Below, piece by piece: positions 29,901-37,500 of a stretch of DNA of 47,007 nt. Each line of letters starts with the position of its first letter. The stretch's first letter is position 1. The notes beneath the pieces were generated by a model. The model worked only from the letters and a program-made list of their open reading frames with translations, made no database searches and was not told the DNA's origin. The stretch comes from Thiobacillus sp. 65-29 (GTDB taxonomy: Bacteria; Pseudomonadota; Gammaproteobacteria; Burkholderiales; Thiobacillaceae): the NCBI GenBank assembly GCA_001899775.1, contig MKWN01000047.1:1-47007 (forward strand), read 5' to 3'. Made by a program: the position numbers and the translations under genes.

Positions 29901-30566
29901 GCGCTGGTGCGCTGGCAGCATCCGCACAGAGGACTGCTTACGCCAGCCGATTTCATTTCAGTCGCCGAGGAAACCGGGCTGATCCTGCAACTGGGCGACT
30001 GGGTTCTGGACGAAGCCTGCCGCCAGTTGCGCAACTGGCGCGAAGCCGGCTTGGTCGATCTGGTCATGGCGGTCAACCTGTCGGCGCATCAGTTGCGTTC
30101 CCCCAGCCTGCTGGCCGGTGTTGCGGACGCCCTCGACAAGTATGATCTGCAAGGCTCCGAACTCGAACTGGAAGTCACGGAATCCGTGGCGATGCACGAT
30201 CCCGATACCAGTATCCGCAAGCTGAAGTCGCTGCGCGACCTCGGCGTGCGGCTGGCGATCGACGATTTCGGCACCGGCTATTCATCGCTCAGCTATCTCA
30301 AGCTGCTGCCGATCCAGGCCCTCAAGCTCGACAAGTCCTTCGTGCGCGATATCGAAACCGACAGCAACGATGTCGCCATCTGCACCGCCACCATCGCCCT
30401 GGCGCACAGCCTCGGCCTCGCCGTCGTGGCCGAAGGTGTCGAGAGCGAGGCGCAGCGCCTGCTGCTCGCCTCGCACCAGTGCGACTTCATGCAGGGCTAC
30501 CTGTTCAGCCGGCCGCTGCCGCCGGAGGCCGCGCTCGAATTCGTCCGCCAGCGGCTTGTGATGTGA
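26925..30566 (+). CDS. dCache-HAMP-PAS3-GGDEF-EAL membrane receptor
   Basis: A 1213-residue inner-membrane c-di-GMP enzyme starting at GTG 26925. Order: TM1 (about 7-29), a large periplasmic dCache-like sensor (about 35-305, with HDLLLIDPAGNVVFSM and the second module), TM2 (about 313-332), HAMP (SRPIQALTAVADRISTGDL), three PAS domains (about 400-520, 535-650, 660-775), GGDEF (motif at 864-868) and EAL (motif at 992-994). The inhibitory RxxD is present as RASD five residues before GGDEF. PDE residues DDFGTGYSSLSYL, ALKLDKSFV and AEGVES are intact. It may therefore switch between synthesis and breakdown of c-di-GMP. Coupled to the upstream binding protein. Confidence 0.92.
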   Translation: MNTRRIATRLLLSYLLVAVLPLAGLAAFFLASFETSLRDTVLANMAAIADKKAEQIDTYVAGRLNDARLFSERPSLRQHMAALTRAYRAGGIQGAAYRAAAAEAHGNFRRTFESDSFHDLLLIDPAGNVVFSMAKEADLGAHLRDGAHRGSELARGFELTIRALQTHVSRFAPYAPSGNRPAAFLLAPVMEDGLAIGVLALQLDVKKLEAVTSDRTGLGRSGETLLAQEIDGEALFMGPLRHVSQAAFRYRVPLRSTALPIQQVLRGEHGSGFVRDYADVDVVAAWRYLPALAWGMVVKIDADEALAPAVRLRHITYSAVLTFLVLSALAALYLGRGLSRPIQALTAVADRISTGDLGQRAELGDIEELNRLALAFNHMTTALSESRQNLEARVEARSQELRALTTLQNAILDNASALVTVLDRDGRICRFNRACETLSQYSFAEVEGRFVWDFLLPPEECDDMRDKAFRALVEHPERMRGVHTNHWVARDGTRRLIEWSNSLLLDEQGRVQFLIGIGIDVTDKTLAAAALAESEKNLHHAQRIAQVGSWELDLVSGKLDWSDEVYRLFEIDKTRFGATYDAFLSGIHPDDRERVNRAYSESVASRTPYEITHRLRMADGRIKWVNERCETQYDETGRALRSSGTIQDITARKLADETLRLYANVFEHSGEAILITDSAGRILAVNPAFTQLTGYTLADIAGKNPKILSSGQTSAETYRSMWMSLGETGYWQGEIVDRRKDGTLYPKWLTISAVRQPDGGVTHYVGSFTDISERKKAEARITQMAYHDGLTGMLNRIGLQSQLDQALAMAGRERRELAVIFLDVDRFKTINDTMGHAVGDELLVEVAYRLRNSLRASDIVARFGGDEFVAVLTEVDDAPAAARVAEKILHALGAPYLIDEHELHSSASIGIAFYPGDGNDADTLMKNADTAMYHAKAQGRNNLQFFTAEMNRAAVRRLTLEQDLRVAMEARQFVLHYQPKLDGATGRPVAVEALVRWQHPHRGLLTPADFISVAEETGLILQLGDWVLDEACRQLRNWREAGLVDLVMAVNLSAHQLRSPSLLAGVADALDKYDLQGSELELEVTESVAMHDPDTSIRKLKSLRDLGVRLAIDDFGTGYSSLSYLKLLPIQALKLDKSFVRDIETDSNDVAICTATIALAHSLGLAVVAEGVESEAQRLLLASHQCDFMQGYLFSRPLPPEAALEFVRQRLVM

Positions 30567-30623
30567 CGGCTTCGCGTGACGCCGCCGACGCCTTGAAATC
30601 GCCGCGTCAGTCCACAATTGAAG

Positions 30624-30633
30624 GATAATTATC
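30624..30633. promoter_or_regulatory. Palindrome before the DksA-like gene
   Basis: GATAATTATC is a perfect 10-bp palindrome in an A+T-rich patch 16-25 bases upstream of the ATG, just before AAAAGGAG. It resembles part of a Fur box, but only two hexamers are present; it may simply be the -10 region. Confidence 0.25.
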
Positions 30634-30648
30634 ATAAAAGGAGATCTC

Positions 30649-31047
30649 ATGGCCGCTCTCACCGTGCAGCAACTCGATCAACTGAACCAGCAACTGAAAC
30701 AGTCCTACCAGGATCTCCTGCAGGAAATCCACAGCGAACTGGACAACACCGGCGATCAGCATCGCATCGACCTGCTCAACCGCGAGCCGGGCGACAGCGG
30801 TGACGAATCGCTGGCCAACGCGCTTGCGGACTTCAACGTGCTGCGCTTCGATCGCCACATCCGCGACCTGCGTGACATCGAAGCCGCGTTCGGGCGCATC
30901 AAGGCGGGCGAGTACGGCGTGTGCACCGACTGCGGCGACGACATCGCTTTCGAGCGCCTGCGCGCCTATCCGACCGCCAAACGCTGCATCGTCTGCCAGC
31001 AACGGCACGAAAAGCAATTCGCCCACGAAGGGCACCCCAAACTCTGA
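30649..31047 (+). CDS. DksA/TraR-family zinc-finger protein
   Basis: A 132-residue protein of the DksA/TraR family, which bind the RNA polymerase secondary channel and modulate initiation. An N-terminal coiled coil (about 5-45 and 60-85) leads to the C4 zinc finger CTDCG...CIVCQ (about 97-121). The coiled-coil tip reads GDSGDESLAN, an acidic tip that differs from the DxxDxA tip of DksA, so ppGpp synergy is uncertain. A strong AAAAGGAG precedes the ATG. Shorter than E. coli DksA (151 residues), so a paralogue rather than the housekeeping gene is likely. It lies 15 bp before hpf. Confidence 0.88.
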   Translation: MAALTVQQLDQLNQQLKQSYQDLLQEIHSELDNTGDQHRIDLLNREPGDSGDESLANALADFNVLRFDRHIRDLRDIEAAFGRIKAGEYGVCTDCGDDIAFERLRAYPTAKRCIVCQQRHEKQFAHEGHPKL

Positions 31048-31062
31048 CCAAAGGGACGCAAG

Positions 31063-31368
31063 ATGAAAACACCGCTGCAGATCACTTTCCGCGACATGGA
31101 GCGCTCGGATGCGCTGGAAACCCACATCCGCGAAAAGGCGGAGAAGCTCGAACAGTTCTTCGCCGACATCGTGAGTTGCCGCGTCGTCGTCGAACAGGCC
31201 GCGAAGCACCAGCAGCAGGGCAAGCCCTTCAACGTGCGCATCGAACTTGGCGTCCCGGGCAAGACGCTCATCATCGACAAACAGGTCCACGAGGATGCCT
31301 ACGTGGCCCTGCGCGACGCCTTCGACGCTGCCAAACGCCAGCTGGAAGATTACGCGCGGCAGTTGTGA
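31063..31368 (+). CDS. hpf: Short ribosome hibernation-promoting factor (HPF/RaiA family)
   Basis: A 101-residue S30AE/HPF-fold protein: LQITFRDMERSDALETHIREKAEKLEQFF, then RVVVEQAAKHQQQGKPFNVRIELGVPG, and the last helix YVALRDAFDAAKRQLEDYAR. These proteins bind the ribosome decoding region and promote hibernation in stationary phase. It lacks the C-terminal dimerisation domain of long HPF. It follows the DksA-like gene by 15 bp, and pairing two starvation-response proteins in one unit is coherent. AAGGGACGCAAG precedes the ATG. A kinase gene starts 19 bp downstream. Confidence 0.88.
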   Translation: MKTPLQITFRDMERSDALETHIREKAEKLEQFFADIVSCRVVVEQAAKHQQQGKPFNVRIELGVPGKTLIIDKQVHEDAYVALRDAFDAAKRQLEDYARQL

Positions 31369-31387
31369 CGCCAATGCACAGGCGGTC

Positions 31388-32917
31388 ATGGACGACACCC
31401 CCGAACTGATCCGCCACCTGCTCGATCCGGCCTGCTACGACCATCCGGCCGGCCCGGTGCGCCTGATCGAAACGCACATTTCCTGGGTGCTGCTCACGGG
31501 CGAGATCGCCTACAAGCTGAAGAAGCCGCTCGACCTCGGTTTTCTCGACTTCAGCAGCCTTGCCAAGCGGCTCGATGCCTGCCGCGAGGAAGTGCGTCTG
31601 AACCGGCGGCTGGCACCGGACATCTACCTCGGTGTCGTTCCCATCACCGGTACACCGCACGCGCCCCGCGTCAACGGCGGCGGGGAGGCGTTCGAATACG
31701 CGGTGAAGATGCGCCAGTTTCCGGTCGACGCGACGCTCGACCGCCTCGATGCCGCCGGTACGCTGGATGCCGCGCAGATCGAGGCCATCGCCGCCACCGT
31801 GGCGCGCTTTCATGAAAACGATTGCGCACGCGCGCCGGCCGACAGTGCCTGGGGCAGCCCCGACACCCTCTGGCAGCCGGTCGCACAGAATTTCGTGCAG
31901 ATCGCGCCCAGGCTCGATGCCGATGCCGACCGCGAGCGGCTCGCCGTGCTGGAACGCTGGAGCACCGCCGAACATGCCCGCCTGGCGCCGCTGATGACTG
32001 CGCGCAAGCGCGCCGGCTGGGTGCGCGAATGTCACGGCGATCTGCATCTGGGCAACCTCGCGTGGGTCGACGGTCGCCCGCTGGTGTTCGACTGCATCGA
32101 ATTCAATCCGGCGCTGCGCTGGATCGACGTGCAGTCGGAAATCGCCTTCTGCTACATGGATCTCTTGCAGCGTGGGCATTCGCAGTGGGCGTGGCTGTTC
32201 CTCAACGTCTGGCTGGAATACACGGGCGATTTTTCCGGACTGGCCCTGCTGCGCTATTACGCTGTCTACCGCGCATTGGTGCGTGCCAAGGTCGCCGTGC
32301 TGCGCGCGGGGCAACTCGACGGCGCCGCGCGGCGCGACGCCTTCGACGAGGTGCGCACCCTGCTCGATCTGGCCCTGTCATTGACCCAGGCAGCGCCCGC
32401 GTGCCTTGATATCACTCACGGTCTGTCCGGCTCCGGCAAGACCACGGTGACGCATCGTCTGATGCAGACACCGGGCGCAATCCGCGTGCGCTCCGACGTC
32501 GAACGCAAGCGCCTGGCCGGCCTCGACGCGCTGGCGAAAAGCGGCTCGGGTGTGGGCGCAGGGCTGTATGCCGGCGACGCCACGCGGCGCACTTATACCC
32601 ATCTTGCCGCCTGCGCCGGCGCGCTGCTCGACGCGGGCTGGCCGGTCATCGTCGATGCCACTTTTCTCGCGCGCTGGCAGCGCGAGCTGTTGGACGAAAC
32701 CGCGCGCAGCCACGGCGTGCCCTTCCGCATCCTCGATTTTCCGGCGGACCTTGCCACCCTGCGCGCGCGCATCGTCGAGCGCGCACGGGCCGGGGGCGAC
32801 GCCTCCGAAGCGAACCTGGAGGTGCTGCAGCATCAGCTCGACAGCCAGGAGATCCTCACTGCGGAAGAGCAGGCGCTGTGTGTGAACGCCGGGGAGATTC
32901 GGCGACACGAGGGATGA
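31388..32917 (+). CDS. Two-domain kinase: APH-like phosphotransferase plus P-loop kinase
   Basis: A 509-residue cytoplasmic protein. Residues about 1-335 form an aminoglycoside-phosphotransferase/choline-kinase-like domain, with the catalytic loop CHGDLHLGNL and the metal-binding Asp in VFDCIEFNP. Residues about 340-500 form a P-loop kinase (gluconate-kinase/Zeta-toxin-like) with Walker A GLSGSGKTT and a DATF/RW motif. This fused architecture is conserved in many proteobacteria but its substrate is unknown. The MDDTPELIRHLL start at 31388 was chosen. Its TGA overlaps the ATG of the phosphatase gene (ATGA), so the two are translationally coupled. Not an antibiotic-resistance gene on this evidence. 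Confidence 0.85.
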   Translation: MDDTPELIRHLLDPACYDHPAGPVRLIETHISWVLLTGEIAYKLKKPLDLGFLDFSSLAKRLDACREEVRLNRRLAPDIYLGVVPITGTPHAPRVNGGGEAFEYAVKMRQFPVDATLDRLDAAGTLDAAQIEAIAATVARFHENDCARAPADSAWGSPDTLWQPVAQNFVQIAPRLDADADRERLAVLERWSTAEHARLAPLMTARKRAGWVRECHGDLHLGNLAWVDGRPLVFDCIEFNPALRWIDVQSEIAFCYMDLLQRGHSQWAWLFLNVWLEYTGDFSGLALLRYYAVYRALVRAKVAVLRAGQLDGAARRDAFDEVRTLLDLALSLTQAAPACLDITHGLSGSGKTTVTHRLMQTPGAIRVRSDVERKRLAGLDALAKSGSGVGAGLYAGDATRRTYTHLAACAGALLDAGWPVIVDATFLARWQRELLDETARSHGVPFRILDFPADLATLRARIVERARAGGDASEANLEVLQHQLDSQEILTAEEQALCVNAGEIRRHEG

Positions 32918-34107
32918 TGGCTGCGTCCCACCGGCGGCGGCACGATGAGGACTGTGTGCTGCCGGACTACGGCGGCGGCAGCATCGTCAATTTGATGAGT
33001 TCCATCGCCCTGGCGCTGGGGGCGCGCAGCGGCCATGCACCGCTGCACGCGCTGCCGCCCCAGGCGCTCGCCGGCGCGCGCCACGTGCTGCTGCTGGTCG
33101 CCGATGGACTGGGCCACGCCTTTCTCGCGCAGCGCGACGGCGCACTGCCGCGCCACCTGCGCGCGGCGATCACCTCGGTGTTTCCCTCGACGACGGCAAG
33201 CGCCATTCCCACCTTTCTCACCGGCCTCGCTCCGCAGCAGCACGGTCTGACCGGCTGGCACATGTACTGCCGCGAGCTCGGCGCCGTCATTGCGCCCCTG
33301 CCCTTCCGCACGCGCACCGGACGCCGTTCCCTGCGCGACGCCGGCGTTACACCGGCCTCCCTGTTCCGGCCCGCGCCGCTGTTCGACCGCCTGCCCGTGT
33401 CCTGCCACGTGGTGAGCCCGCAAGCGATCGTGCATTCGGATTTCAACGCCGCCCTGTCCGGCCGCGCGGAGCGCCACGGCTACGAAACCCTGGAGGAGAT
33501 GTTCGACATTCTCGCAACACTCCTGCGACGCGAGGCGCCGCGCAGCTACATCTACGCCTACTGGCCACAACTCGACAGCCTGGCGCACGAATTCGGCATC
33601 GACAGCGCTCCGGTCGCGGACGCCTTCGCTGCGCTCGACGCCGGTTTTGCCGAACTCGTTACGGTCGCCGGTGGCAGCCGCATCCTCGTCACCGCCGACC
33701 ACGGCTTCGTCGATACCTCGCCCGCGGACACCCTCGATCTCGACGACCATGCCGAATTGCGCGAAACACTGCTACTGCCGCTGTGCGGCGAACCGCGCGC
33801 GGCCTATGCCTACGTCCGCTCGGGACATGCCGCGCGCTTCAGGGATTACGTGCGCACGCATCTGGCCGAGCGTGTACGCATGATCCGCAGCGCGGATGTG
33901 GTGCGACGCGGCTGGCTGGGACCGGGTGCGGCGCACCCCGAGCTCGCCCGCCGCCTCGGCGATTACATCCTGGTTCCGCGTGGCCGCGCCATCCTGCGCG
34001 ACTGGCTGGCGGGCGAGGAGCGCTACACGCATGTCGGCGTGCATGGCGGGCTGTCCGCAGCGGAGATGCGCGTGCCACTCGTGGTCGCGCCGCGCCTGGC
34101 CGACTGA
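32914..34107 (+). CDS. Alkaline-phosphatase-superfamily hydrolase (nucleotide pyrophosphatase/phosphodiesterase-like)
   Basis: A 397-residue metal-dependent hydrolase of the type I phosphodiesterase/nucleotide pyrophosphatase group. The first metal Asp is in VLLLVADGLGHAFL, the nucleophile Thr lies in VFPSTTASAIPTFLTG, and later ligands appear in YWPQLDSLAHEFG (Asp/His) and ILVTADHGF (Asp-His). A last His is present in THVGVHGGLSAAEMRVPLVV. No signal peptide, so it is cytoplasmic. It starts ATGA-overlapped with the two-domain kinase; paired kinase and phosphohydrolase genes suggest they act on a shared small phospho-compound. Substrate unknown. Confidence 0.85.
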   Translation: MMAASHRRRHDEDCVLPDYGGGSIVNLMSSIALALGARSGHAPLHALPPQALAGARHVLLLVADGLGHAFLAQRDGALPRHLRAAITSVFPSTTASAIPTFLTGLAPQQHGLTGWHMYCRELGAVIAPLPFRTRTGRRSLRDAGVTPASLFRPAPLFDRLPVSCHVVSPQAIVHSDFNAALSGRAERHGYETLEEMFDILATLLRREAPRSYIYAYWPQLDSLAHEFGIDSAPVADAFAALDAGFAELVTVAGGSRILVTADHGFVDTSPADTLDLDDHAELRETLLLPLCGEPRAAYAYVRSGHAARFRDYVRTHLAERVRMIRSADVVRRGWLGPGAAHPELARRLGDYILVPRGRAILRDWLAGEERYTHVGVHGGLSAAEMRVPLVVAPRLAD

Positions 34108-34219
34108 AGCGCCCCCGCGTCGGCCGGGTGGTCCATCTTGCGGGCATGCGTCGGCGATCCGGATGCGGAGAGTATGACGCCGCCGGACATGCTGGAGCGG
34201 AGCTCCACGCGCGGCAAAA

Positions 34220-36682
34220 TCAAGCGCGAGGCGTTCCCGCAGAAGTACGCCGGCTTGTTGGCAAAGTGGTCCCCGTGGGCCAGGTGCTGGCGAGGGGGGC
34301 GCGCAGTCGGGCCTCCGCCTCCATCGCCGGCAGCGGCCGGCTGAGGAGAAAGCCTTGCATATCCGTGCAGCCGGCATCGCACAGGAAGGCGTGCTGTTCC
34401 GGCGTCTCGACACCTTCGGCGATGATGCCCAAGCGCAGGCTTTTCGCCAGCTGGACGATGGCCTGGACGATGGCGGCCTGATCCGCGTCGTGGGTGACAT
34501 CGCGCACGAAGGACTGGTCGATCTTCAGGCGGTCGACCGCGAAGCGCTTGAGATAGCTCAGCGACGAATAGCCGGTGCCGAAGTCGTCGAGCGACAGGCG
34601 CACGCCCAGCGCCTTGAGCCGCTGCACGGTATCGAGCGTATTCTCGACATCCTGCAGGAGGATCGACTCGGTCAGTTCCAGTTCCAGCAGATGGGGGGGC
34701 AGACCGCTGCGCGCCAGCGCACCGGATACCGTTTCGACAAGCCCGCCGCGGCGGAACTGCATCGCCGAAAGGTTCACCGACATGACGAGGTCGGGCAGGC
34801 CCGCCTGGCGCCAGGCCTGCGCCTGACGGCACGCCTGCTCCAGGACCCAGGCGCCGATCGGCACGATGAGGCCGCAGTCTTCCGCCACCGGGATGAAGCG
34901 CCCCGGTGGCACCTCGCCCAGCTCCGGATTGCGCCAGCGCAGCAGCGCCTCGGCGCCGATCGCCCGGCCGCTGGCGACGTCGAACTGGGGCTGGTAATGC
35001 AGGTGCAGTTCGGCACGGAAAAGGGCCTGATGCAGTCCATTCTGCAACAGCAGGTGCTCCTGTGCCTGGAGGTTCATGCGCTCGTCGAAGAAGCGATAGG
35101 TGTTGCGCCCCGCATTCTTGGCGTTGTACATCGCCGTGTCGGCCTTCTGCAGCAAGCGGTCGAAATCACTGCCGTCTTCGGGATATACCACGACCCCGAT
35201 GCTGCACGAGGCGGCCAGTTCGTGGCTGCCAATCAGGATCGGCTCGGCGAGGTGTTCGAGAATTTCGCCGGCGACCCGTTCCACCGCTTCCATGTCCGGA
35301 ACGCTGTCGAGCAGCACGATGAATTCGTCGCCCCCTTGCCGGCTGATGGTGTCGCTGTCGCGTGTGCAGCGCGCGAGGCGTGTGACGACCGACAGCAGCA
35401 GTTCATCGCCGGCCGCGTGGCCGAGCGTATCGTTGACCACCTTGAAATTGTCCAGGTCGAGAAACAGCAGGCCGACCCGGGCATGCGCCCGCCTCGCCTG
35501 CGCCACCGCATGCTCGAAGCGGTCACGCAGGAGCACGCGGTTGGGCAGACCGGTCAGCGCGTCGTGGTGCGCCAGATATTCGATGCGCGCCTCGGTCTGC
35601 ACCCGTTCCGTCACATCGCGATCCACGCCCTGGAAGCCGGCCAGCTTGCCCGTTTCATCGAACAGCGGCGAAGCGTTCGATTCGAGAATGCGGTAGCTGC
35701 CATTGCGGTGGCGCCAGCGCAGGGTCACATTGGCCCAGCCATGGCGTCCCGCCACGGCTGCGGCGAACGTCGTGCGGTAAAGCGGAAGATCGTCGGGGTG
35801 AATGAGCGCCTCGGCCGGCATGGCCAACAACTCGTCCGTCGTGTAACCCAGCGCCTCGACCACATGCGTGTTGCTGTACACGTGCCGGCCATTGGCATCG
35901 AGCGCCCAGATCCAGTCCGCCGAATGCTCCGCCATGGCGCGGAAGCGTGCCTCGCTCTCGCGCAGCGACTGCTCCATGCGCGTGCGCTCGCTGATGTCCG
36001 CGAAAGAGACCACCGTCCCCACCAGTGTGCCGTCACGGTATAGCGGCTGGGAACGGTATTCGACCGGGAAACTGGTGCCATCCTTGCGCCAGTGCACCTC
36101 GTCGTCGACCTGCGCCGCTTCGCCCGCCTGCGTGGCGAGGCGCACGCGGCATTCCTCCCTGGGATAGGGGCGGCCGTCCGGATGCGAATGGTGGATGAGA
36201 GGGTGCACGAACTGGCCCAGCATCTCCTCGCGCGTATAGCCCAGCATGTCGAGGCAGGCGCGGTTGACGAAGGTGCAGACGCCGTTCGTGTCGATGCCGA
36301 AAATACCCTGGGGCGAGGAATCGAGCAGCAACCGGAAGCGCGCCTCGCTCTCGCGCAGCGCCGCGAAGGCAGCCGCACTTGCGTCGCTTGCGGCTGCGCG
36401 ACCGGCGGCCTTGCGCATCATGGCGGGGTCCTGTCCGGATTTCAGTTGCGCGCGCGCCGCCTGGCGCCGGCGTCGTGCCTCGCGCAGTCCAACCTCCGGA
36501 TACACGCCAAGCGCCAGAGTCTTGCGCTTGCCGCCATAGCGGTAGTCCAGCCGCCAGTAGCGCGACCCATCCGGCTTGATCAGCAGGTACATGCCACCAC
36601 CATCCGCAAGCTTCAGTGGCCTGTCGGCGGGCATCGCTTCATGGATGCGTTGGACGGTAAGTGGGGTGGCGGTGCGGATCAT
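34220..36682 (-). CDS. Integrase arm-domain/PAS-PAS-GGDEF-EAL fusion
   Basis: An 820-residue cytoplasmic c-di-GMP enzyme with an unexpected N-terminus. Residues about 8-90 (LKLADGGGMYLLIKPDGSRY, YRYGGKRKTLALGVYPEVGL, then REARRRRQAARAQLKSGQDP) match the DUF4102 arm-type DNA-binding domain that opens P4-like phage integrases. The integrase core-binding and catalytic domains are absent. After an Ala-rich linker come PAS1 (about 115-235), PAS2 (about 240-360), GGDEF (motif 450-454, I-site RDSD at 441-444) and EAL (motif 578-580, DDFGTGYSS 699-707, AEGVET). All catalytic motifs are intact. ATG 36682 is supported because the homology begins within the first ten residues. There is no TM segment. 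A basic low-complexity tail follows EAL. Confidence 0.92.
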   Translation of the reverse strand: MIRTATPLTVQRIHEAMPADRPLKLADGGGMYLLIKPDGSRYWRLDYRYGGKRKTLALGVYPEVGLREARRRRQAARAQLKSGQDPAMMRKAAGRAAASDASAAAFAALRESEARFRLLLDSSPQGIFGIDTNGVCTFVNRACLDMLGYTREEMLGQFVHPLIHHSHPDGRPYPREECRVRLATQAGEAAQVDDEVHWRKDGTSFPVEYRSQPLYRDGTLVGTVVSFADISERTRMEQSLRESEARFRAMAEHSADWIWALDANGRHVYSNTHVVEALGYTTDELLAMPAEALIHPDDLPLYRTTFAAAVAGRHGWANVTLRWRHRNGSYRILESNASPLFDETGKLAGFQGVDRDVTERVQTEARIEYLAHHDALTGLPNRVLLRDRFEHAVAQARRAHARVGLLFLDLDNFKVVNDTLGHAAGDELLLSVVTRLARCTRDSDTISRQGGDEFIVLLDSVPDMEAVERVAGEILEHLAEPILIGSHELAASCSIGVVVYPEDGSDFDRLLQKADTAMYNAKNAGRNTYRFFDERMNLQAQEHLLLQNGLHQALFRAELHLHYQPQFDVASGRAIGAEALLRWRNPELGEVPPGRFIPVAEDCGLIVPIGAWVLEQACRQAQAWRQAGLPDLVMSVNLSAMQFRRGGLVETVSGALARSGLPPHLLELELTESILLQDVENTLDTVQRLKALGVRLSLDDFGTGYSSLSYLKRFAVDRLKIDQSFVRDVTHDADQAAIVQAIVQLAKSLRLGIIAEGVETPEQHAFLCDAGCTDMQGFLLSRPLPAMEAEARLRAPLASTWPTGTTLPTSRRTSAGTPRA

Positions 36683-36723
36683 GGAAGCGGATGGCGGGAA
36701 CCGGCTCGACGTGATGGCTCGCT

Positions 36724-36747
36724 GATACCGTCAAGGATACCGACAAA
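36724..36747. promoter_or_regulatory. Abutting 12-bp direct repeats upstream of the arm-domain fusion gene
   Basis: GATACCGTCAAG (36724-36735) and GATACCGACAAA (36736-36747) match at 10 of 12 positions and touch each other, 42-65 bases upstream of the ATG. A short inverted repeat TGGTA/TACCA follows at about 36762-36777. Arm-type domains of integrases bind direct repeats, so this is a candidate binding site; only the repeat itself is seen. Confidence 0.45.
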
Positions 36748-36829
36748 AGCGCATTCGATAATGGTACGCAATTACCAGAACGACGAATTCCGCAGTCTCA
36801 TGCAGCCGGCGGCCCCCTGCCATCGGGGC

Positions 36830-37447
36830 TCAAAGCAGTCCGCGCCGTCGCAACTGCCGGGTATGCACGCCGGACAGCAGCAACAAGGCGGCGATGGCGC
36901 CGAGCAGCGCGAGCAGCATGTCCCACTGGGTGTCCCAGACATCGCCCTGGGTAGCGAGAAAGGCGACGGCCTCATCGCCCGAGGCGACGGCGACCCACCA
37001 TTCCACGAGCTCATAGAATGCGCTGATCGCCAGCGCCACGCACAACACGAGAAACGTCAGCCACTTGCCCGGGCGCAAGGGCGAGGTACGCAGCAGGATT
37101 TCGCGGGCGAGGATGGCGGGCACGAAGCCCTGAACGACATGCCCGACCCGGTCGTAGTGGTTGCGCGCCCAGCCCAGTTCGCCCTGCAACCACTCGAACA
37201 CGGGCATTTCCGCGTAGGTGTAATGGCCGCCGACCATTAGGACGACGGCGTGCATCGCCATGAGACCGTACGCCAGGCGGGTGAACGGAAACGCGCGCCG
37301 GGTCAGGAACAGCAGCGGCAACGCCAGCAGCACGGGCAACACTTCCAGGAACCAGGTGAAGCGGTCCCTGGGCTCGTGGCCGGACCAGACCAGCACCGCC
37401 AGCACGATGCCCAGCAGCACAAGAAGGAAGGAACGATCACGCGCCAC
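36830..37447 (-). CDS. YjdF-like DUF2238 inner-membrane protein
   Basis: A 205-residue polytopic membrane protein of the DUF2238 family (E. coli YjdF, about 209 residues). Hydrophobic segments include FLLVLLGIVLAVLVW, LPVLLALPLLFL and FLVLCVALAISAFYELVEWW. The family signature GGHYTYAEMP, then NHYDRVGHVVQGFVPAILAREILLR, is clear, as is DTQWDMLLALLGA. A GTG at 37447 gives the right length and a basic N-terminus; a longer frame upstream is not protein-like. It follows ppx by 53 bp on the same strand. Function unknown. Confidence 0.85.
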   Translation of the reverse strand: MARDRSFLLVLLGIVLAVLVWSGHEPRDRFTWFLEVLPVLLALPLLFLTRRAFPFTRLAYGLMAMHAVVLMVGGHYTYAEMPVFEWLQGELGWARNHYDRVGHVVQGFVPAILAREILLRTSPLRPGKWLTFLVLCVALAISAFYELVEWWVAVASGDEAVAFLATQGDVWDTQWDMLLALLGAIAALLLLSGVHTRQLRRRGLL

Positions 37448-37500
37448 GCGGCAATTCCTCGACCCGAACGCTGCATGAAAAATATCCGGCCGGCATCGCG

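Noticed and set aside
31388..32917. The APH-like kinase as an aminoglycoside-resistance gene.
   Set aside because: The APH-like domain is fused to a P-loop kinase and sits in a conserved housekeeping-type context; this architecture is common and not associated with resistance.
34220..36682. The arm-domain segment as a separate truncated integrase pseudogene next to the GGDEF-EAL gene.
   Set aside because: There is one uninterrupted frame from the ATG at 36682 through the linker into PAS1, with no stop, frameshift or internal start with a good ribosome-binding site at the junction.
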